Made by a program: the position numbers and the translations under genes. 64,000 nt of DNA, taken from positions 12,896,001-12,960,000 of the forward strand of contig NW_020621936.1 in the NCBI RefSeq assembly GCF_003573695.1, written 5' to 3'. This DNA comes from Papaver somniferum. Lineage: Eukaryota > Streptophyta > Magnoliopsida > Ranunculales > Papaveraceae. This document shows positions 54,618-64,000 of the stretch, one piece after another (position 1 is the first letter of the stretch; the number at the start of each line of letters is the position of its first letter). The notes beneath the pieces are model-generated. The model saw only the letters and a list, made by a program, of their open reading frames with translations, was not told the origin of the DNA and did no database searches.

Positions 54618-57442
54618 TGTTAGAGCATAGCTCGGTTGAACCCACCAAGCGTTGGTATGTCAAGTTTGGTTATCATATTTTAGTGAGCCAAAACTCATTT
54701 AAAGAGTCGCTTGATTATGTACTGGAGTCTACTTCGTATAGGTTAGCTTGAAATTATTAGGATATGAGACATTACAAGTATTACAAAGACTAGAAGAAGT
54801 GAAGAAGTAAGGAGCTACAACGACAACATCATCCTTCCACTTGAGGTTAGTGATATTTGACTTGAACTGTTTCATTCCCTAACGTATCTTTCAAGTCGTT
54901 CATATTGAAAACATAACCGCGAAGTATGAATGATTATACTCTAGTTAGACATAGTATTAAGGAATACAATACGAGGTTTATTGCTTAACCGTTAAACTTT
55001 GTATATAAGACATCGACATAATCGTTTGAATGCTATTATGATTATGTATGGGTATGAGGTGAAGATTTCATCCTAGGAAACAATGTTTTACATTTGTTTA
55101 AAGTAAATTCATAAACTCGTTTTGTGAATTGAAAGGGAAATCGCTAGGCTTATTGGTATTGTTATTCATTGCATATCTTTTGAACTACCAATATGTATGA
55201 TTAGTATAACCGCTCATGACTTGTTTATGTTCTTGGTAAAGCTATTCACAAAGGGCTGACTTTTGTATTGGTATGATTTTTATTAGTGAAACCTATCTTA
55301 AGTAATCACATGAGATGGTATGATCGATTTGTTGTAATTGGTATGACCAACTCTAGGCAAAGGGGGAACCGATCCTAGTAAGAGGTGCAACCGATCACAA
55401 AGGGGAATCGATCTTTGTATGAGGTGCATCAAGTTTCTAGATATTGGGAACCAATCCTATGAACATGTGCTACATGTTTTTAGACATTTGGAACCTATCC
55501 TATGGACATGTACAACAAATACAAGTTAGATACCATATATATGTGGGAACCAATCCTAGTACCTAGTCAACCGAATTTTTGGAAAGCTAGTTTGACTAAA
55601 TCCAGTACTCACATGGAGGTAGAACATAAACTTGTTTTGGTAGAACCGTGAAACCTATGTTTGGTAATTGAGTGTTCTTGATCAATTATATAGTGCTTGA
55701 AAGTCAGATGAACCAATTCTAAACTTGTTTGGAAGTGTGGAAAATCGGTTTCAAGATTGTAAGTATGAAAGAGGACTTACAAAATAAAGATGTCGACATA
55801 CTTTGAACATGTGCAATAACGTTTATCTTTTATTTTTCAAAGAATTGAGAATCTTTTAATTAAGGTTTTTAATTTTATTTTTGGAAAATGAAATTAGTAA
55901 TGTGCATTTACTAGTTGGAGATTTTCTAAGATATTTTTGGTCAATGTTTGGACAAAGCATTTCCAGGAATTATGGAAATCGAAATTGGAAATATATTGCA
56001 TATATTGAGAATATTTTCAGTTTTGGAAATTCCTTGGTGTCTAAACTTCCTTGGTCTATAAATATCAAAGTTTTCATTTCGAGCAAACTAATCCTTAGAT
56101 CCAGCAAAACTACCTAGTTGTGTTGTTACTGGTGGAGCTGCCTATTCGGAGATGAAAGTAACCTAATTAGGCTAAATCTCTTACGGCCGCTCGGTTTAAA
56201 GAATTCTTTGGGATTAAGAAGCTCTATTAGTAGCATTGGTGGTAAACTAGATAATTGCGGTTTATCTTTTGTTTTCGATTGATTTGATTGACTAACGGTT
56301 GTTGAACTTTGATTGCACCTAGTTTATTTATGCTTGAGAATGTTCTCTTCTGATATAAGATTCACTCAAACTAGATCAAAGTTTCGACGGGGATCTTTAG
56401 ACTGCTTGTAGATCTAAAGACGTCTTGTGATAATCCATTGTTAACAGACTCCATTCTGTACGTGATTGATCACAAGAAATTCAAGTTGAGTGTGTTCAGG
56501 TGTTTATTGAAGATCTAAGAAGATTTGAAGACAAAGAAGACTTTGAAGATTTCTGATTTGGGTTCATAATCTTTGTTGTGCACAATACTTGTTTTCCGTT
56601 AAAGAGGATCCAACTATAATCGGTTTATCCTTGTGATAGATTGGATTGATTAGGTTGAGTAGATCGACATCAATACAATTCTTTGTGATTCAAAGTATTG
56701 ATTGCAAAATCTTGACAATTACTTTGGTAGTTGTTATTAGATAGATCTAAGGACCTGACAAAGGAGTTTATTGAGATAAATGGAAGATCCTTTTGTCGAA
56801 CTCACATCACTTGATTGAAAAGAGTTGTTACCAAACATATTTGTTGTTCCTTTACTGTTTGGAATACGAACCAAAGGAATTGTTCCAAGTACGTGACTTA
56901 TTACAAGTTGGAGGCGTGGGAATACATACGGAACTAGGTGAACTATATGTTTAGTTGCTTGGTGTCAACTATACGAAGTTGGTTTGATTTTGTATAGCGG
57001 CTTAATCCTGAGAGTATTCAATTCTGGACAAGGTCCCGGGGTTTTTCTGCATTTGCGGTTTCCTTATTAACAAAATCTTGCCGTGTCTTTTACTTTTCTA
57101 TTTCCGCAATTATAATTGTCTTATTATAATAGAAGTAAAAAATACACAAATATTAATTCCTATTTACTTGATAGTAATCCTATTATTTTTGGTTAAGTCC
57201 GAAAAATTTATCAAGTAAACATACTTCGTTGTTGCATTGTCTCGATCTTGTATCCATAGTAAATCACACAAGTTATCTTGTTGTCGTGTTGTCTCGATCT
57301 CGTATCCATAGACGATCACACGAAGTGTGAACCGATTAGTTGTATTGTCTCTACTCAGTCCATAGACAATCACTTTTGAAGAAAGGACTTATAGGTGGAA
57401 ATTTTTTAGATTGAGGTATATTTGGATACCATCGTCTTTTCA
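54618..57442 (+). repeat. C1 LTR (Sirevirus-like), 3' LTR
   Basis: It starts TGTTAGAGCATAGCTCGG. Its first 1.7 kb match C2 (59961-61315 plus 12486-12815), and its start matches C3. It contains GGGAACCGATCC-type tandem boxes (55360-55560), a TATAAATA at 56057 and the late block TTTTTCTGCATTTGCGG near 57040. The end is uncertain: the tract 57121-57442 carries 52-bp repeats and may belong either to this LTR or to the adjoining inverted S4 LTR. Confidence 0.75.
57230..57380. repeat. 52-bp imperfect repeats at the C1/S4 junction
   Basis: Three units with TTGTCTCGATCTTGTATCCA followed by TAG-AATCACAC, near 57236, 57288 and 57340. They lie at the head-on meeting of a plus-strand and a minus-strand LTR. 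Confidence 0.7.
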
Positions 57443-59658
57443 CAATTATATAAACAAATATAATGCGGAAAAGAAATAACACAAACACCATAAAAATTGT
57501 TAATGAGGAAACCGCAAATGCAAAAAAACCCTGGGACCTAGTCCATATTTGAACACCACACTGTATTAAACCGCTAGAAACACTAGCCTACTACAAGATA
57601 ACTTCGGACTTGAATGTAGTTGAGCCCTAACCAAGTCTGACACTGATTATGGTACAGTCGCGTTCCTTACGCCTCTAGAACCACGTCGGATTCGGCGCAC
57701 TTGATTCCCTTAGCTAATCTCACCCACAACTAAGAGCTTCTACGACCCTAAGTCGAAGAATTATAACAAATATGTCTCACACAGATAAGTCTATTCTGAT
57801 AGATAAATATGTCTCCCACAGAAGTACTTATGAAGTTTTGTTCCGTCTTATAATAAATCAAGGTGAACATGAACCAATTGGTAATCCGGTCTCATACACC
57901 TGAAGAGAAACCTAGAAATATCAATCACCTCACAATAACCCAACTGATTAACAAAAAAAGTTATTGCGGAATCACAAGAGTCTGAGACGAAGAACTGTTG
58001 TGATTAGTTTTTATATCTTACCTATCAGAGATAAATTTCGAGCAAATCTTAGAGAAGATAGTACTCAATATGATAGAACAAGTAAGATTAGAATATGCAA
58101 CTACAGAGAAAATAGTTGGATATGGCTTCACGAATCACGAATGAAGTCTTCAAGTCGTTAACCTAATATGGTTTTGGAAAAAACTATGTTAAAAGAGAAT
58201 CGACTCTAGTTTACAACTAGGACGCAGGAAAGTGCGGGATTAGGTTTTCCAGTTGCTAGAGTTCTCCCTTATATAGTATTTCAAATCAGGGTTGCTTACA
58301 ATCAAAGCTAAGATATCTTAGTAACAAAACATTCAATATTCATCGTTAGATGAAATCCTGATTTAAGATTCAAGCTAAGTTTGCTTAATAATAAAGCAAT
58401 TAATCTTCATCGTTAGATGGTATTAGCTTGTTACACACAAATGAAATATACCTTCATTAGATATGAGTAACCGTACCGAAACGTGTAATTGAGTTGGCTC
58501 AATAACAGTTAACCGAACTTAGCCATATGAACACTTTTGTCTTAACCATATTCATCTAACACTTCTAGATCAAATACGAGGATCAATCAATCATGAAAGA
58601 TAATCAAATGAATCTAAATGTGTTTCACATAGAGTTGTTCAATTATTCACTATCTCATAGAAATACGCATGAATAAATTGAATCAAAATTAGAGTTATTC
58701 GTAATCGTACAAAGTACTTATATACAATAATAAATTCATGAACATTAAGCCACGGTTTGCAAAGATTGCATTTCTTAATTCATAAATGTTTTAGTTCATG
58801 AGTATGAGAATCATACTTAGCTGATTATAGAACTTAACCACTATGTTCGCAAACCAGGTACGCGAACAACAGCTCCGGACCTTGGCCTGTCCATTCGTTC
58901 GCAAACGAGGTACGCGTACAGCCGTCCCGGACCTAACTCAGGTGAAACCGTTCGCATACTAGGTACGCAAACAAGGTTCCTGGACCTTTACAGGTAAAAC
59001 CGTTCACATACTGGGTAGGCAAACAAGGTTCCCGGACCTGAATCGTAACAATACAGTTCGCATACTAGGTATGCATACCTGTTGTATCCAGACATGGTCA
59101 ATTGTTCTAAACTCCCATTTCAATCATTGAAACATCCTTAGAAGACGACAATGGTTGTCCCACACATACCATTATCTTCAAGTAATTTTCAAGTGATCGA
59201 ATGATCAATACGAAACTTTCCAAATCGACATCAAATGATTGTCTCACACAAATCATGTAAGATGTTTCAAGGCAATTTTCACATGATCATCTTTTGACTT
59301 AATATTTAGTTTTCGACAAATAAATTGTCTCCAACTAAACTCGTAAAGAATAATGATGAACATAGTTAAAGCAAAAATCTTCCAACATATATTTCGAGAA
59401 ATAGATACGCGAGATAAATTCAGCTCGAAATATCAAATGTGTATAATGTAAAAGTTTATATAGCTATATGACTTAGTCTCATTAGAAGATAGAATAGAGT
59501 AGACTTATGAGTGATAGAAAATTTTTAGTCTCCACATACCTTTTGTTGATGAAGTTCCTCCAAGCTCTCCTCAGTAGATCTTCGTCTTCAATCGATGAAC
59601 GTCGTGAAGTCTGAAGCTCAACTACACATTCTATCCTAATCCGAGACATATTTATAAA
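57443..59658 (-). repeat. S4 LTR (minus strand)
   Basis: It aligns with the other S LTRs (ATAATGCGGAAAAGAAATAA, CCGCAAATGC, ATCGACTCTAG, TATA at 58267-58276). Its variable section (58845-59075) has four units built on TTCGCATACTAGGTACGCAA and GGTTCCCGGACC, another version of the palindromic cluster. It stops at 59658 before reaching its own LTR start and meets an inverted LTR start. Confidence 0.82.
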
Positions 59659-59960
59659 TGTTAGAGCACTTCTCGGTCGAACTCGCAAGCGTTGCTATCT
59701 CAAGCTTGTTTTTCAATGTTAGTGATCAAAACTATAAGTCTTGATTTCTAGTCTACTTATAGTAATGTCTTGGACTAGGATAGATTGTATAGTCGAACAT
59801 TAGACTTCACGGCGTTCATCATTTGAAGACGAAGAACTACTAAGGAGATCTTGTGTAACTTCATCAACAAAAAGGTATGTGGAGACTAAAACTCATCTAT
59901 CACTTGGAAATTCTATTTCTACTTTATCTCCTATATTGAGACAAAAGTCGTATTACTATA
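59659..59960 (+). repeat. S5: first 300 bp of an S LTR in inverted orientation
   Basis: It starts TGTTAGAGCACTTCTCGGTC on the plus strand and reads GTCTTGGACTAGGATAGA, GACTTCACGGCG, the reverse of what S4 has at its outer end. It ends at 59960 where C2 begins. S4 and S5 thus form a head-to-head LTR junction. Confidence 0.75.
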
Positions 59961-60624
59961 TGTTAGAGCATAGCTCGGTTGAACCCACCAAGCGTTGGTA
60001 TGTCAAGTTTGGTTGTCATATTTTAGTGAATCAAAACTCAATTAAAGAGTCGCTTGATTATATACTAGATACAACTTTGTATAGGTTAGGCTAGAAAGAT
60101 TAGGATTATAAGACATACAAGTATTACTCGAAGACTTGAAGAATGTGAAGAAGTAACAAGCTACATCGACGGCATCATCCTTCCTCTTGAGGTTAGTAAT
60201 ATTGTGACTTGAACTATTTCATTCCTAACGTATCTTTCAAGTCGTGCTATATTGAAAACATAATTGTGAAGTTGTGAATGATTATACTCTAGTTGACATA
60301 GTGTTAAGGAATTAGAATACAAAGTATAACGCTTATCTTTTTAACTTCGTACTAAGACAGCGACATAATCGTATGAATTCTATTGTGATTATGTGTATGG
60401 GTAAAAGTGAATATTTCATCTTAGGAAACAATGTTTACATTTGTTTAAAGGAAGTACATTCATGAACTTGTTTTATGAATCGAAAGGGAAATCACTAGGC
60501 CTATTGGTATTGTTATTCATTACATATCTTTGGATTACCAATATGTGTGAGTTAGTAGAACCGATCATAACTTGTTATGTATCTTGGTAAAACGAGTCAC
60601 AATGCCCGACTTATGTATTGGTAT

Positions 60625-60920
60625 GACTTTTGTTAGTGTAACCGATCCTAAGTAATCACCTAAGATGGTATGATCGATATTTGTAATTGGTGTAACCGAT
60701 CCTGGTAATTGGTATGACCAATCACAAAAGAGATGTGTAATCGATCCTTGTAATTGGCGCAACCGGTCCTGGTAATTGGTGTAACCGATCCTAGTGACTA
60801 GTGTAACCGATCACAAGTAATAGCATGAGAATATGGTAACCGGTCCTGGTAATTGATGTAACCGATCCTGGTAACTGATGTAATCGGTCCCAGTAACCAA
60901 GGTGGAACCGATCCTTGTAT
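60625..60920 (+). repeat. About 24-bp tandem repeat in C2 LTR
   Basis: Around ten imperfect copies of GGTGTAACCGATCCTGGTAA (ACCGATC core). C1 and C3 have related but fewer boxes (GGGAACCGATCCTAGTAAGA). Confidence 0.75.
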
Positions 60921-61310
60921 TTGGTAGAACCGTGAACCCATGATTAGTGTATTGGTATTTGATCAATCACATAGTTGTTCTTGGAATACATATGAACCAA
61001 TTCTAAACTTGTTTGGAAGTGTGGTATAATCAGTTCTAAAATTGTAAATATGAAAAAGGATTTACAAATAAAAAGATGTCGACATACTTTGAACATGTTC
61101 AGTAACTCTTATCTTTTATTGTTAAAAGATATTCCTTAATAACTAAAGGAGATCCGGGACCGAAATAAATTAAGAATATTTTAATTAAGGTTGTTAATTT
61201 TATATGCTTTTCATTTCCAGAAATTAAATGCATATCTCTGGAGAATAAAAATTGGTAATGTGCATTTACTAATTGGAGATTTTCTAGTGAGATTTCGGTA
61301 ATATTGGACA

Positions 61311-61315
61311 GAGCA
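61311..61315 (+). other. Target-site duplication of E (left copy)
   Basis: GAGCA directly before E copy B. The same five bases follow E copy A at 12486-12490. In uninterrupted C1 the site reads AAGCA followed by TTTCCAGG. Confidence 0.7.
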
Positions 61316-63075
61316 TATAACACCCCTTGTTTTTGGCATGGCGCATGCTAAAAAATGCGCCATGGCCTGAGATGAAGCTTCATCTCAAGCTTCGTTGCGT
61401 GTTAAGGGGAACATTGGCCTAGAGCCAATATTGCATCAAATGATGCATTAAGCCAGTTGGGAGGATGGTCTAGAATAAAGTAGCACCAAAATGGCGCAAT
61501 ACGCAGGTCATTGGCATACAGACAATATCGCACCACAATGGTGCAACAGGCCAGATCAGGCTGGCCTTAGAAATGGACAGCCAACATGTCTGGACATTGG
61601 GTTGGCAACAGACATCCAACATGACTGGACGTCGGGTTGGCAGTGGACAACCAACATGGCTGGATGTCGGAGTTGGCAACGGCAGTGAGCAGCCATCTTG
61701 GCCGGTCATTCAGAAATTCATGGCAACAACCATGAATAGTGAAGCAAGCATGTAAATATGCTCCCCTTTCCATACTTGTAGAAATTCCATTAAGACATAT
61801 ATAAGGAGGGGTACTTGGTTGAAGGTGCAAATACGGACCATGTACCAAGTAAGATAGCTTTAGAGATGTACAACCATTACAGATGGACATTGGAGTGGCC
61901 TATGGGCCAAAGACGGAAGTACAACCATCATGGCCCTTCACGGTACCTGGCTCAAGAAATGTTCAGCCGTCATGGCCGAGCATTAAAACTGGCATGTGAG
62001 CCAGAATTGAATGTACAACCATCACGGTCGTACATTGTAGTTGGCCAGGGTGGTGAGGTGCAGCCATCACGACCTGTGGATTTGATGAATGATTCTTGGT
62101 CCCCCAATCAAAGTTGTAAAAATGTCTTTTAAACACATATAGGGAGGGGTAGTTGGTTGAAGGTACATATGCGGGCCATTTACCAAGTAAGCTTCATAGC
62201 TTAGGCGGAAGAGTATAAATAATGCCTAAGGCTCATTTATAGTTGTGTATCCTCGCGAAGAGGGAATTTGATGCTTAGGCATCATTATGCCATATTGCGG
62301 ATCAAACATGCATCACTTGGATGTATTTTTAAGGAACGACCTATACGGACTAGGCCATTACCATTATTGCTTGTCCAAGGCCCTGCAACCTAGTTGGATT
62401 AAGTTTCTTGTCCCTTCTGGATGAACTACGGTCTGTGTTTGATGCCTTTAGAGTACGGAAGTGTACGTAGGCATCCGCAATGAGTTACAGCATTGCCGGT
62501 CCAACACGTTGTCGCCCATATCATCTAATTGTGAGATGATTGCGACATTCTGGCCTCTCATATCATCTGGATCGGTAGCTCGACGCAAGAGATGATTGTG
62601 ACCATACTTGATGAGGCTAGTTGCATTCCATCCCTTGGATGCTCATACTTCATATCAAGCCGTTTGACTTAGGCATGTACCAATGGCGCATTGGGCATGG
62701 CCTAGAAAGTAAGATAGATCGATATGCAAGTTAGCGGAGCTTGCATAAGCCCAAGGGAGATGGAATTAGGCTGTCAATGGCCTGTTTGCAAGTCCAAGCA
62801 CGCCTTATGCCTGGTCAGCACTCGGAAGCCAGTGACGCATGCAGGATGCATCAGCCATACCCTCTATGGCTTTGAACCCTTCACATAACAAGGGTAAGTT
62901 GGAAAGGTGTGGAAGCTAAAATAGCTGCATCATGCTCCTCAAGCATGCTTGCGAGGGAAAATGAACGTATATTTGCCTAGATTTAAGGCCCGAATCATAG
63001 CTTCATCATGGCGCATCGGGGAAGTTACGGCCTGCGGGGCAACGCGCCAAAGGTGTAATTTTCCGGTCCGTCACA
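61316..63075 (+). repeat. Element E 5' LTR (copy B, 1760 bp)
   Basis: It starts TATAACACCCC and ends CCGTCACA, colinear with copy A. It is followed at once by ATTGGTATCAGAGCAAG, the methionine-tRNA primer site, so it is a 5' LTR on the plus strand. It contains the 40-bp repeat (61570-61685), TATAAAT (62214) and the two ACCAAGTA hairpin repeats (61812-61852 and 62150-62190). Confidence 0.88.
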
Positions 63076-63196
63076 ATTGGTATCAGAGCAAGTTCTGAGA
63101 AAACACTAGGGAAATAAAGTTGGAGAGTAGGCCAACTTTTGCGCGGAAAGAGTTTGTAACTGCTATGCCAGTTACTATGCGAATCGAGTTGAGCTT
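63076..63196 (+). mobile_element. E primer site and first 120 bp of interior
   Basis: TTGGTATCAGAGC at 63077 is the primer site. The next 100 bp (AGTTGGAGAGTAGGCCAAC and on) are leader without a clear ORF before C3 interrupts it. Too little is left to name the superfamily. Confidence 0.8.
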
Positions 63197-64000
63197 TATT
63201 AGAGCATAGCTCGGTTGAACCCACCAAACGTTGGTATGTCAAGTTTGGTTGTCATATTTTAGTGAACCAAAACTCATTTTCAGATTCGCTTGATTAAATG
63301 TACTAGAGTCTAACTTCGTATAGGTTAGCTTGAAAGTATTAGGACTTGAGACATTACAAGTATTGCGAAGACTTGAAGAAGTGAAGAAGTAAGGAGCTAC
63401 AACCACAACATCATCCTTCCACTTGAGGTTAGCGATATTTGACTTGAACTGTTTCATTCCCTAACGTATCTTTCAAGTCATGCATATTGAAAACAAAACT
63501 ACGAAGCATGAACACTCTAGATAGACATAATATTAAGGAATACAATACGAGGTTTATTGCTTAACCATTAAACTTTGTAGATAAAACATCAACATAATCA
63601 CTTGAATGGTATTGTGATTATGTATGGGTATGAGGTGAGGATTTCATCCTAGAAAATAATATTTTTACATGTGTTTTAAGGAAGTAAGTTCGTGAACTTT
63701 GTTTGTGAATCGAAAAGGAAATCGCCAGGCGTTATTGGGATTGTTCTTCATTGCATATATTATGAACGACCAATATGTGTGATTAGTATAACCGCTCATG
63801 ACTTGTTTGTGTTCTTGGTAAAACTATTCACATGAGTCCTGACTTTTGTATTGGTATGACTTTTATTAGTGAAACCGATCTTAAGTAATCACCTGATGGT
63901 TTGTGTAGTTTGTAAGACCTAACACTGGGTAAAAGGGAACCGATCCTAGTAAGAGGTGCAATACATCACAAAGGGGAATCGATCCTTGTATGGGGTGCAG
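63197..64000 (+). repeat. C3 LTR start, runs off the window
   Basis: TATTAGAGCATAGCTCGG (the second base of the usual TG changed to A) and 800 bp colinear with C1, including GGGAACCGATCCTAGTAAGA near 63938. It interrupts the leader of E, while E itself interrupts C2. Confidence 0.85.

Larger units (their letters stand above)
59961..61315 (+). repeat. C2 LTR, left part (cut by element E)
   Basis: It starts TGTTAGAGCATAGCTCGGTT and follows C1 to TTGGACAGAGCA, where E copy B begins. The missing right part matches 12486-12815. Tandem boxes of about 24 bp (GTAACCGATCCTGGTAATTG) at 60625-60920 are more numerous than in C1. Confidence 0.85.

Overview
This window is plant nuclear DNA made almost entirely of nested, decayed transposable elements. 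I found no intact host gene, tRNA, rRNA, bacterial gene or CRISPR array. The plant assignment rests on lineage-restricted elements: Tat-type Ty3/gypsy retrotransposons with antisense genes, Sirevirus-like Ty1/copia LTRs with a GGGGGAGATTG tract and a TGGTATCAGAGC primer site, a plant-mobile-domain protein, and an L1-type LINE with a C-terminal RNase H. A eudicot is likely. A poppy-family (Papaveraceae) source is only a weak guess from the general look of the repeats.

Layout: (1) 1-10593 is T1, a minus-strand Tat element (LTR, primer site, gag, protease, RT, RNase H, start of a second archaeal-type RNase H). It has lost its integrase and carries a spliced antisense gene on the plus strand (19-5110), whose second intron holds a 2.95-kb insertion. 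(2) 10594-12485 is the 3' end and 3' LTR of element E, followed by a fragment of a Sirevirus-like C LTR. (3) 12816-35840 is a minus-strand array of family D, a small gag-fragment-only relative of Tat elements with minisatellites in its LTRs and interior. One D LTR is split by F (20175-34847), a 14.7-kb Tat element with two 3.2-kb LTRs, a near-perfect target duplication, gag-protease, a deleted RT-integrase core and a multi-exon antisense plant-mobile-domain gene. (4) 35841-51522 is a minus-strand array of Sirevirus-like S elements sharing an LTR. A 4.1-kb 5'-truncated LINE (41467-45532) sits in the middle LTR. (5) 51523-64000 holds the 3' part and LTR of a plus-strand C element, an inverted S LTR pair, a second C LTR cut by the 5' LTR of E, and a third C LTR start inside E.

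The most notable points are: spliced antisense genes in both Tat elements; two arrays in which one LTR serves two adjacent units; family D looking like a non-autonomous satellite of F-like elements; and the E element, whose 5' LTR (61 kb) and 3' LTR (10.7 kb) lie in the wrong order yet share reciprocal flanks and the same 5-bp target duplication. All coding sequences carry stops or frameshifts, so nothing here appears autonomous today. Family letters (T1, C, D, E, F, S) are local labels. Alignments were made by eye, so boundaries are good to a few bases where termini are quoted and to tens of bases otherwise.
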